A stretch of DNA of 7,068 nt from Planctomycetota bacterium. GTDB taxonomy: Bacteria > Planctomycetota > Phycisphaerae > Sedimentisphaerales > SG8-4. Below the pieces are notes generated by a model. The model saw only the letters and a list, made by a program, of their open reading frames with translations. It had not been told where the DNA came from and made no database searches. The stretch is taken from the NCBI GenBank assembly GCA_030607345.1, contig JAUWKC010000087.1, positions 1 through 7,068 of the forward strand. The letters run 5' to 3'. Made by a program: the position numbers and the translations under genes. The stretch's first letter is position 1; each line of letters begins with the position of its first letter. Positions 1 through 5,275 of the stretch are shown piece by piece.

Positions 1-340
1 CATCTTCGATTTCGCTGCGATGACGCGGCACTGGCTCAAACCTGCCGCTCAATAGTTCGGGCACGTCAAAGGGTCGATAGTGGGCGGTTCCGAGGATTTC
101 GGCGGCCAACAGCTTTGGTGTAAAAAAACTGCTGAAAAATCTGGTTCGCAAGCTTGCTTCTCCCAACGCGTGTGATATAATGCGAGCAGGAAGCCAGAGG
201 CACTTCGGAAGATGAGTTTCACAGTAAAGATTGTGGTTGACCGATGGGCGCCGGTCCGATAAGATACGGAATAAGGCTACAAGCACCTCAGCGATGCGGG
301 GTTGGCACGTGGGTGTGGGTGCCGAACTATAACCCTGCAT
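1..340 (-). CDS. Possible partial hypothetical protein, C-terminus outside the window
   Basis: I do not recognise this frame. Reading leftwards from an ATG at 338-340, it stays open for 113 codons to the window edge, and an in-frame TAA lies just upstream of the ATG (345-347). The second half contains natural-looking stretches such as FFTPKLLAAEILGTAHY and RPFDVPELLSGRFEPVP. Against it: the composition is rich in Arg, Pro, Ser and His and poor in Lys, Gly and Asp, unlike the other proteins here. The ATG also sits inside a strong hairpin (291-343) that looks like a plus-strand terminator, and only a weak AAGAAG precedes the start. No signal peptide, membrane segment or known motif is visible. 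A shorter version starting at an internal GTG or TTG is also possible. It may be spurious. Confidence 0.35.
   Translation of the reverse strand, partial: MQGYSSAPTPTCQPRIAEVLVALFRILSDRRPSVNHNLYCETHLPKCLWLPARIISHALGEASLRTRFFSSFFTPKLLAAEILGTAHYRPFDVPELLSGRFEPVPRHRSEIED
154..181 (+). promoter_or_regulatory. Extended -10 sigma-70-type promoter, candidate for a small RNA
   Basis: A perfect TATAAT lies at 176-181, directly preceded by TGA (173-175), which makes an extended -10. A TTGCTT at 154-159 can serve as a weak -35 with a 16-base spacer. Transcription would start near 188. No plus-strand protein gene follows until rbsD, and a terminator-like hairpin intervenes at 291-343, so the promoter would drive a short RNA. 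A chance match is possible. Confidence 0.45.
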
Positions 341-355
341 CGCTTCTTAATTTTA
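188..355 (+). ncRNA. Candidate structured small RNA of unknown class
   Basis: The limits are inferred from an extended -10 promoter ending at 181 and from a strong hairpin with a T-rich tail ending near 355, giving about 168 nt. Inside, a 5-bp hairpin GACCG/CGGTC (239-243 with 252-256) and a small CTT-CGG-AAG hairpin (203-211) can form before the large 3' helix. GGA motifs occur near 189, 207 and 268. I compared it by eye with SRP RNA, 6S RNA, tmRNA, RNase P RNA and common riboswitches and saw none of their conserved cores. The minus strand of the same bases carries an open frame, so the two interpretations compete. Confidence 0.3.
291..355 (+). terminator. Strong hairpin with T-rich tail, probable intrinsic terminator
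   Basis: Positions 291-303 pair with 331-343 over 13 consecutive base pairs (12 Watson-Crick and one G-U at 298/336). Above this helix, GGCAC (304-308) pairs with GTGCC (319-323) around a 10-base loop, leaving a 7-base bulge (324-330). TTCTTAATTTT follows at 344-354. The tail is interrupted by AA, so termination may be incomplete. On the minus strand no T-run follows, so the plus direction is favoured. Confidence 0.5.
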
Positions 356-403
356 TGATTGCCCGGCAGTAAGTAATACGCGGTAAGAATCTGCGCAAGA
401 GGC

Positions 404-432
404 TTGTACGGGCCGGGTTAAACCGCTAAAAT
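404..432 (+). promoter_or_regulatory. Candidate promoter of rbsD
   Basis: TTGTAC at 404-409 and TAAAAT at 427-432 (5 of 6 matches to TATAAT) are separated by 17 bases. Transcription would start near 439 and give a leader of about 35 nt in front of the rbsD ATG. The -35 match is only 3 of 6. Confidence 0.4.
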
Positions 433-458
433 CACGTAATTCGATACATAGCATTCTT

Positions 459-466
459 GGAAAGGA
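459..466 (+). promoter_or_regulatory. Ribosome binding site fixing the rbsD start
   Basis: GGAAAGGA lies 8 bases before the ATG at 475. It overlaps the alternative in-frame TTG at 457, which argues for the ATG as the true start. Confidence 0.7.
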
Positions 467-474
467 TACGCACA

Positions 475-897
475 ATGAAAGAGACAGGCTGTGTGAACGG
501 GCAGATATCGGACGTCATTTCAATGATGGGGCATATGGACGAGATGATTGTCTGCGACGCGGGCTTTCCCATACCGCTGGGCGTGCGGACAGTCGATATT
601 TCCCTTGCGAAAGACAAGCCCACGGTGCTTGAGCTTCTGGAAGAGTTGGTGAAGCACTTCTCGGTGGAAAAGCTGATTATGGCCGACGAAACCAAGCAGG
701 CAAGTCCCAGCAGATTCAACGCCATTGTGGCGATTTTCGGCAAAGGTACCCCCGTCGAGACGATGCCGCACAGTGAGTTCAAGCAACGAAGCAAGACGGT
801 CAAGGCGGTGCTCCGCACGGGCGACTTTACGGCGTATTCCAATGTGCTGCTGGTCTCCGGCGCCGGCGAGCGGTGGTACGTGGAAAAACAGTCTTAG
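475..897 (+). CDS. rbsD: D-ribose pyranase (RbsD/FucU family)
   Basis: The enzyme interconverts the pyranose and furanose forms of D-ribose (beta anomers) in the cytoplasm so that ribokinase receives its substrate. The product has 140 residues, as expected (about 131-140). Visible family features are the start KETGCVN, the catalytic His20 in MGHMDE, Asp28 in CDAGFPIP, the His99 region (HSEFK), and the C-terminal AYSNVLLVSG block carrying the sugar-binding Tyr121 and Asn123. The ATG at 475 is chosen because of the upstream GGAAAGGA and because the catalytic His then falls at residue 20, as in characterised members. It ends in tandem stops (TAG TGA). In model bacteria rbsD sits in a ribose transport operon. 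Here no ribose transporter, ribokinase or regulator is in view, so it appears to stand alone. FucU (L-fucose mutarotase) is the nearest alternative, but the motifs favour RbsD. Confidence 0.93.
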   Translation: MKETGCVNGQISDVISMMGHMDEMIVCDAGFPIPLGVRTVDISLAKDKPTVLELLEELVKHFSVEKLIMADETKQASPSRFNAIVAIFGKGTPVETMPHSEFKQRSKTVKAVLRTGDFTAYSNVLLVSGAGERWYVEKQS

Positions 898-991
898 TGA
901 TTGGCTTGCAAGCACCGGCAGGGCTTCAAATGCGATTCGAACGGAAGACTTTGCCGAGTTTGCTTGGCTGGGGCAATTGTAACGTGGCCGG

Positions 992-1768
992 CTAAACACT
1001 GACCGTTGTCTGCTGCCTGGGGCTCTGCGAGTTTATTTTCCGGATAAGTTCGGGCAGTTCGGAAAGGCGATTTATCTTGCAGGCCCCGGCGGGTGTCTTC
1101 TTGCCTTGGTTGGTATAAGCTTCCTTGAGCACGGCCTGCATCCCGCTTTTGACCGCGGGCGCGATATCCTTGTCGATGCGGTCTCCCACGAACAAGATGT
1201 TTTCCAGGGCCTCGCCAATCCTCCGGGCGGCAACGTTGAAGATTCCAATGTTGGGCTTTCGAAAATCGAATTCGTACGAGTAAAGCCGTAGCGAAAAAAA
1301 CTCCAGGAGCCCCAATTGCTCCAGATGCCTCTCCAGGGAGCAGCGGTTCACAAACGTATTCGATACGATGCCGAGTTTAAGCCCCAACTTTTTGAGTTTT
1401 CTCAACGTCTCAGCCGTGTCGGGCTCAGTTTGTGCGACCCTGCTGAGGGGTTCGTACCAGAGCCAGGCGAAGTGCCGCCACTGGTCCTCGGTCAGTCTGA
1501 TACCCTTTTTTTCGCCGGTCTTTTTGGAAAGCTCCAGTACGTTAAAATCCCTGCCGGTCAGATTTGAGAGCAAGTAATGCCAGCGCAGCGACATCAGGTT
1601 TCGCCAGCAGTAGAACCTGAAGGCGCCGACGGGCTGACCGAGACTCTTGAGATAGTCGAAGGTTAGCTTGGCACCCTGGCGAAAGAGCCCGGCGGTGTTG
1701 ACCTTGCCGAATTTGACCAAAGTCTCACCAAGGTCGAATAAGACGGCTTTGATTCTCTTATTCTGCAT
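992..1768 (-). CDS. HAD-superfamily hydrolase, substrate unknown
   Basis: A 258-residue cytoplasmic protein with all four haloacid-dehalogenase-fold motifs in order. Motif I is VLFDLGETL with nucleophile Asp12. Motif II is GIVSNT with Ser136. Motif III is the Lys of FRKPNIGIF (Lys171). Motif IV is LFVGDRIDKDI with Asp196 and further acidic residues at 199 and 201. The insert between motifs I and II (about residues 20-120) is helical-looking, consistent with a C1 cap as in phosphoglycolate-phosphatase-like enzymes. In motif I the second Asp of the usual DxDGT is replaced by Gly, which weakens a simple phosphatase assignment. The gene follows the citrate-synthase-like gene on the same strand with a 46-base gap, so the two are probably cotranscribed. 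No clear Shine-Dalgarno precedes the ATG. It converges on rbsD. The substrate cannot be told from sequence. Confidence 0.88.
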   Translation of the reverse strand: MQNKRIKAVLFDLGETLVKFGKVNTAGLFRQGAKLTFDYLKSLGQPVGAFRFYCWRNLMSLRWHYLLSNLTGRDFNVLELSKKTGEKKGIRLTEDQWRHFAWLWYEPLSRVAQTEPDTAETLRKLKKLGLKLGIVSNTFVNRCSLERHLEQLGLLEFFSLRLYSYEFDFRKPNIGIFNVAARRIGEALENILFVGDRIDKDIAPAVKSGMQAVLKEAYTNQGKKTPAGACKINRLSELPELIRKINSQSPRQQTTVSV

Positions 1769-1814
1769 AGTCGACCGGCCGTATCTGAATGACGAAATCT
1801 CGTTATGCCCAGCC

Positions 1815-3161
1815 CTACTGCTCCGGCGGCTGGGTCCTTAACGGCGGCAAATCATCCCCAAAGGCCTTGCAAACCCACCCGAACATCTCTTCGCCCGATA
1901 TTGCCGAGACACGGTCAGCGGCATACTCGGCATCAATCCAGTCCTTAATCCTGGCTATCCGCGGGTTGTGCTTGGGTATCTCGATGTCGAATCTGTCCTC
2001 TATCCAGTGCTTGATGCCAGCGGCGCCTGTTTTGTCTGTGATGGCCACTTTCACGGGGCGATTCAACAGCCCGGCGGTATCGAAGCAGTTATATATCTCT
2101 TCGTTTTTCAACAACCCGTCGGCATGAATTCCTGCGCGTGTGATGTTGAAGTCTTTCCCTGCAAGGGGATAGTTATGCGCGATTTTGAAGCCCAGTTCGG
2201 CCTCGGCGTACTCGGCCAGCCTTGTAATAGCGGTGTAGTCGGGTCCCTCTGTTCGGCCCGTGATTTGTGCCTGCTCGATGACCAGCGCTTCAATAGGGGG
2301 ATTACCTGTTCGCTCACCGATGCCGAATATGGAGCCGTTGGCGGCGCTGCAGCCGTACAGCCAGGCGGTGGCGGCATTTACCAGTACCTTATGAAGATCA
2401 TTATGTCCGTGCCATTCCAGCCATTCCGCCGGGACACCCAACCGCCGAAGGCCGCGAACAAGCTTTGGTATACTTCTTGGCAGCGCCACGCCGGGCCAGG
2501 GCAGGCCGAATCCAAGCGTATCGCAAAGGCGAATCTTAACAGGACTGTCGTATGCGTGAGCCAATTCAAGCAACTCGGCGGCAAACGGCAGGACAAAACC
2601 TTCATAGTCGGCCCTGGTTATGTCCTCGAGATGACATCTCGGGATAACGCCGTTATCCAGGGCCGCCTTGACGATATCAAGATAGGATTCCATAGCTTGT
2701 GCGCGTGTTTTGCGAAGCTTGAGGAATATATGATAGTCACTGGCCGAGGTGAGTATTCCGGTTTCTTTGAGTCCCATTTTAGCAACCAGCTTAAAATCGG
2801 CGGCAACGGCTCTTATCCAGCCTGTTATCTGCGGATACTCATAGCCCCGCTGCTTGCAGAGCTCAACTGCCTTGCGGTCACGCTCGGAATAGAGGAAGAA
2901 TTCGCACTGGCGAATCAAGTCTGTGCCGCCATTTATCTCATTGAGGAAATCATATATTCGCAGGATTTGCTCGGGTGTATAGGGGGGCCTGGCCTGCTGA
3001 CCATCGCGGAAGGTCGTATCAGTTATCCAGATTTGTTCGGGGGTATCATATTCAACCTTTTCGTTGTCGAACACGACTTTTGGAAATTCAGTATATGGGA
3101 AGACCTCTCGGTACAAATTAGGCTTTCCCACATCTGCCAGTTTCGGATTTTCTTCTTTCAT
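1815..3161 (-). CDS. Re-citrate synthase-like enzyme of the homocitrate/isopropylmalate synthase (HMGL-like) family
   Basis: A 448-residue enzyme of the DRE-TIM metallolyase group, which condenses acetyl-CoA with a 2-oxoacid. The family signature lies at residues 47-56 ([10 protein letters not shown]) with the catalytic Arg52 and metal-binding Asp53. The metal-binding HGHND follows at 251-255, the GERTGNPP loop at 282-289, and a homocitrate-synthase-like AGIHADG at 343-349. The extended N-terminus and the blocks [19 protein letters not shown] and [20 protein letters not shown] resemble, from memory, the Re-citrate synthases of Clostridium kluyveri and other anaerobes. These make citrate from oxaloacetate and acetyl-CoA and are often misannotated as isopropylmalate synthase. 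Family membership is seen directly; the Re-citrate synthase role is inference, and homocitrate synthase remains the main alternative. The protein lacks the C-terminal regulatory domain of LeuA. An AGGAG 6 bases before the ATG supports the start. A HAD hydrolase gene follows 46 bases downstream. Confidence 0.85.
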   Translation of the reverse strand: MKEENPKLADVGKPNLYREVFPYTEFPKVVFDNEKVEYDTPEQIWITDTTFRDGQQARPPYTPEQILRIYDFLNEINGGTDLIRQCEFFLYSERDRKAVELCKQRGYEYPQITGWIRAVAADFKLVAKMGLKETGILTSASDYHIFLKLRKTRAQAMESYLDIVKAALDNGVIPRCHLEDITRADYEGFVLPFAAELLELAHAYDSPVKIRLCDTLGFGLPWPGVALPRSIPKLVRGLRRLGVPAEWLEWHGHNDLHKVLVNAATAWLYGCSAANGSIFGIGERTGNPPIEALVIEQAQITGRTEGPDYTAITRLAEYAEAELGFKIAHNYPLAGKDFNITRAGIHADGLLKNEEIYNCFDTAGLLNRPVKVAITDKTGAAGIKHWIEDRFDIEIPKHNPRIARIKDWIDAEYAADRVSAISGEEMFGWVCKAFGDDLPPLRTQPPEQ

Positions 3162-3167
3162 ATCCGG

Positions 3168-3172
3168 CTCCT
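3168..3172 (-). promoter_or_regulatory. Ribosome binding site of the citrate-synthase-like gene
   Basis: On the minus strand AGGAG lies 6 bases before the ATG at 3159-3161. It is the clearest Shine-Dalgarno on the minus strand of this window and fixes the start. Confidence 0.75.
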
Positions 3173-3228
3173 GTCGGTTTTAGCTGTCTAAGTTTATCAT
3201 CAACAACCCGTTCACTCGGTTCGTACAA

Positions 3229-3313
3229 TAGCCGAGGTGGGATTCGAACCCACACGCCCTATTCCGGGCAGGGGATTTTAAGTCCCCAGCGTCTGCCATT
3301 CCGCCACTCGGCC
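3229..3313 (-). tRNA. tRNA-Leu (anticodon UAA)
   Basis: An 85-nt class II tRNA. The acceptor stem is GGCCGAG with CTCGGCT (G1-U72 wobble), the D arm is GCG/CGC with the typical Leu sequence TGGCGGAATGGCAGACGC, and the anticodon stem is GGGGA/TCCCC around CTTAAAA. The anticodon TAA lies at 3278-3280. The long variable arm is GCCC-GGAATA-GGGC, and the T arm is GTGGG-TTCGAAT-CCCAC. The discriminator is A, as in leucine tRNAs. No CCA is encoded (TTG follows), so a CCA-adding enzyme must complete it. It reads UUA, and UUG by wobble. It lies 67 bases upstream of the citrate-synthase-like gene on the same strand. Confidence 0.95.
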
Positions 3314-3322
3314 TGGCCCAAT

Positions 3323-3351
3323 AAGCTAACGTATTTTGCCGAGTTTTGCAA
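3323..3351 (-). promoter_or_regulatory. Weak candidate promoter of tRNA-Leu
   Basis: On the minus strand TTGCAA (3346-3351) and TAGCTT (3323-3328) are 17 bases apart, with the -10 element ending 9 bases before the mature tRNA 5' end. Each hexamer is a modest match, so this is tentative. Confidence 0.25.
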
Positions 3352-3431
3352 ACCGTTTCCTGTTGGCTGCCGGCAGCGGCCCTTTGACATGATTCAGCTA
3401 AGTTGTTTGACAATAAGCCGTTGAGTTCCGG

Positions 3432-3472
3432 CAGGCATAACAAATGCGGGATTATCGGACCGGTCCTGCCTG
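3432..3472. repeat. Inverted repeat downstream of the TPR gene
   Basis: CAGGCA (3432-3437) and TGCCTG (3467-3472) are perfect inverted copies enclosing the 10-base palindrome GGACCGGTCC (3457-3466). It lies about 55-95 bases past the TPR stop on that gene's strand, but no T-run follows, so an intrinsic terminator is doubtful. The rest of the 214-base spacer between the tRNA and the TPR gene shows nothing convincing beyond the weak tRNA promoter. Confidence 0.3.
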
Positions 3473-3527
3473 TGACGGCTGGAATCAAATCTGGGATTAT
3501 CCGCAAATATGGCCCGGCGGCGGAACT

Positions 3528-4928
3528 TTAGCCGCGCCTGGCGGGTATCCTGAAGGTGGACAGGAGGCGCCTGATGAAGCGGCTCTGCGGTCGGGCGAAG
3601 AAGTTGGCGATTCGCTCGGCTAACCGGGCAAGTTTTATTCTGCGCCCAAGCGCCTTTAGCTGTGGCAGACCGGCAGCCAGGGTGCTGGCTTTTCTGAGTC
3701 TTTCTGCTGCTTTATCCAATCTTCCCATTGCCAAATTGACAATCGCGGAATCTTTCAGGGCGTTTACATCCTGCGGGTTAATATCGAGCGCGTGGCCAAG
3801 AAAATCTGCGGCATCTTCCAGTCGGCCGTTCATTGCACTAACAAGGCCAAGGTAGTAATAGGCCTGGGCGTGCGCGTCGTCTATATCAACAGCCCGAAGC
3901 AGACAATGCATCGCATAATCAGGCTCTCCGATTATCATAAACATCGAGCCCATCGAGACGAGCACATCGGCGTTGTTGCCGGCCAGTTTCAACTCGTCCA
4001 GCAGATAATCCCTGGCCCGCCGGTGCTGTTGTTTTGCCAGTTCGTACTGTGCGAGCCGGTACCGCGGTCCGGCCAGTTCGCCGTCTTTTTCCAGGGTCTG
4101 TTCGAATAGTCCGATCGCCCTTTCGTAATTGCCGCTGTTGAAGGCGACTTCTCCCAGATAAAAGAGCGCGGGCGCAAAATCAGGTTCAAGCTCGATTATT
4201 CTGGTGAACTTCTCCTTTGCCGACTCAATATCGCCCTTCTCAAGCAAGAACAGGCCAAAATCAAGGATAACCTCGATATCTCCGGGATTTGCGCGTAGTT
4301 CCGCCAGGAAGTGCTCGCGTGCGCGTTCTGCGTCATCGTTCGACCAGTAAGCCTGGGCGATGCGGTAGTTGATTTGCGGATGAGTCGGCTCCAGTTCAGC
4401 CGTCTTGGTCCAGCAGTGTATTGCTTTTCTATATTGGCCGCGAATGAAAAGACTGTTGCCGATATTGTAATAACAAAGTGCACAGTCCGGCTTTATCTGC
4501 TGTGCGAGGTAAAACATTTGCTCGGCCAGGTCGTGAAGCTCCATTTCCGTGTAGGTGATTATGCGGTTGCAGTAGCACGGCTCATAGTCAGGCTTGAACT
4601 GCTCAATACGCTCGAATGTTTCGATAGCCAAGTCGTATTGGCCGGTTCGCGTATAATCAACGGCGAGGGAATTCAATACCTCCAAATCATTGAGGCTCAG
4701 CTCCAGCGCCGTCTCATATTCATTTATAGCATCTTCAAATCGACCCACGGAATCGAGAGTGAGGCCCTTATTGAAATGCCAGGAGCTGTTCGAAGGGTCC
4801 AATTCAAGGGCCGTATCAAGCGCAAGAAGGGCCTGGGGCATCTTGCCGTTCTCGTAGTGTTCCAGGGCCTCTCGCACGCGGCTCTCTGCCTCAGTGTAGT
4901 AGCCGAATTCCATATCTTCAAACAGCAT
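3528..4928 (-). CDS. TPR-repeat protein with basic C-terminal tail
   Basis: A 466-residue protein, almost entirely tetratricopeptide repeats. Taking residue 14 as the first position, twelve 34-residue units follow without a single insertion or deletion to residue 421. Alanine at repeat position 20 is kept in every unit (residues 33, 67, 101, 135, 169, 203, 237, 271, 305, 339, 373, 407), and Gly8, Ala27 and Pro32 recur in many. Such superhelices bind peptides or partner proteins; no enzymatic domain is present. The tail (422-466) has 13 Arg/Lys and only one acidic residue in an apparently helical segment, suggesting contact with a membrane surface or nucleic acid. There is no signal peptide or transmembrane helix, so it is probably cytoplasmic. 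The start is uncertain: Met1 and Met6 both lack a clear Shine-Dalgarno. It is divergent from ribH and has no operon partner here. The partner and function are unknown. Confidence 0.88.
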   Translation of the reverse strand: MLFEDMEFGYYTEAESRVREALEHYENGKMPQALLALDTALELDPSNSSWHFNKGLTLDSVGRFEDAINEYETALELSLNDLEVLNSLAVDYTRTGQYDLAIETFERIEQFKPDYEPCYCNRIITYTEMELHDLAEQMFYLAQQIKPDCALCYYNIGNSLFIRGQYRKAIHCWTKTAELEPTHPQINYRIAQAYWSNDDAERAREHFLAELRANPGDIEVILDFGLFLLEKGDIESAKEKFTRIIELEPDFAPALFYLGEVAFNSGNYERAIGLFEQTLEKDGELAGPRYRLAQYELAKQQHRRARDYLLDELKLAGNNADVLVSMGSMFMIIGEPDYAMHCLLRAVDIDDAHAQAYYYLGLVSAMNGRLEDAADFLGHALDINPQDVNALKDSAIVNLAMGRLDKAAERLRKASTLAAGLPQLKALGRRIKLARLAERIANFFARPQSRFIRRLLSTFRIPARRG

Positions 4929-5027
4929 TCGGAAACCCCGACTTTGTTTATCGCAGCAAATACAATCGTCTTCACTTAGCTTTCGCTCATAACCTGCCGG
5001 CGGGTTAGTGGTTTTTTAGCCGGTTTT

Positions 5028-5061
5028 GCCCCTTTGTGCGGGGGCGGAAAATACCGCCTCC
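5028..5061 (+). other. Two mutually exclusive hairpins
   Basis: GCCCC (5028-5032) can pair with GGGGC (5041-5045). Alternatively GGGGGCGG (5040-5047) pairs with CCGCCTCC (5054-5061) over 8 bp (one G-U) around an AAAATA loop. Both use 5041-5045, so they cannot form together. This is the geometry of an attenuator, but neither hairpin has a T-run directly after it. Confidence 0.3.
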
Positions 5062-5105
5062 AATTCGGTGCGTAACTGCTTTTAGCTGAATGACTTAGTT
5101 CAATG

Positions 5106-5130
5106 TCAGGCAGGCGGGGCCTTTGCCTGA
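5106..5130 (+). other. Perfect 7-bp hairpin upstream of the ribH promoter
   Basis: TCAGGCA (5106-5112) pairs with TGCCTGA (5124-5130) around an 11-base GC-rich loop. The nearest T5 run is about 20 bases downstream, so a terminator role is weak. An operator or a structural element is possible. Confidence 0.3.
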
Positions 5131-5154
5131 ATCGCTGCATAATAAGTGTTTTTC

Positions 5155-5183
5155 TGGAAAGCAGGTTCAAACAGTCTTATAAT
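5155..5183 (+). promoter_or_regulatory. Sigma-70-type promoter for ribH-nusB-parA
   Basis: TGGAAA (5155-5160, 4 of 6) and a perfect TATAAT (5178-5183) are 17 bases apart. Transcription would start near 5190 and leave a leader of about 85 nt before the ribH ATG. The orientation and position fit the whole plus-strand gene cluster. Confidence 0.6.
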
Positions 5184-5213
5184 GTGTCCGAACCCGGCGG
5201 GATGTGAAGAGCA

Positions 5214-5233
5214 AAACCGTCAGTTGTCGGTTT
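5214..5233 (+). other. Small hairpin in the ribH leader
   Basis: AAACCG (5214-5219) and CGGTTT (5228-5233) form a perfect 6-bp stem with an 8-base loop in the predicted 5' leader. Only AA follows the TTT, so it is not a clear terminator. It may be incidental. Confidence 0.25.
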
Positions 5234-5275
5234 AATCACCGTCGCGGCGGAAACGCAATTTGGAGAAGTGAGAAA

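Larger units (their letters stand above)
4929..5275. other. Divergent intergenic region with several hairpins
   Basis: These 347 bases separate the TPR gene from ribH and hold no convincing protein gene. They contain, left to right: a T6 run near 5012-5017; two overlapping hairpins (5028-5045 and 5040-5061); a third hairpin (5106-5130); a T5 run near 5149-5153; the ribH promoter (5155-5183); and a leader with a 6-bp hairpin (5214-5233). For the TPR gene I see only a poor promoter candidate on the minus strand (GATAAA as -10). No FMN riboswitch core is recognisable although ribH follows. Confidence 0.5.

Noticed and set aside
1..54. Plus-strand frame ending in MTRHWLKPAAQ and a stop, which looks like the C-terminus of an upstream gene
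   Set aside because: Only 17 codons are visible before the window edge, too few to judge. A competing longer plus frame also ends at 123, and the minus strand is open too.
898..991. Bidirectional terminator between the convergent rbsD and HAD genes
   Set aside because: The spacer holds a 10-base palindrome (GCTTGCAAGC, 904-913) and weak distant inverted pieces, but no stem followed by a T-run on either strand.
520..999. 159-codon minus-strand open frame opposite rbsD
   Set aside because: It lies almost wholly antisense to the secure rbsD gene, has a Leu/Arg/His-rich composition and shows no motif.
1968..3191. 407-codon plus-strand open frame opposite the citrate-synthase-like gene
   Set aside because: It mirrors a clearly recognised enzyme on the other strand, is Cys/Ile-rich and has no recognisable motif. 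It is open because of the codon bias of the real gene.
3180..3506. 108-codon minus-strand open frame around the tRNA
   Set aside because: It reads straight through the tRNA-Leu gene ([20 protein letters not shown] is a well-known false translation of a tRNA), so it is not a protein.
4311..4979. 222-codon plus-strand open frame opposite the TPR gene
   Set aside because: It is antisense to the regular TPR repeats and has no independent motif or ribosome binding site.
4976..5170. Small basic minus-strand frame in the divergent spacer (64 codons)
   Set aside because: It begins with TTG, has no ribosome binding site, and its Arg/Pro-rich sequence resembles no known small protein. It also runs through the hairpins.
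5190..5275. FMN riboswitch in front of ribH
   Set aside because: The conserved RFN core blocks are not present in the leader or in the upstream spacer. Only a superficial GGCGG-AAAATA-CCGCC resemblance exists.
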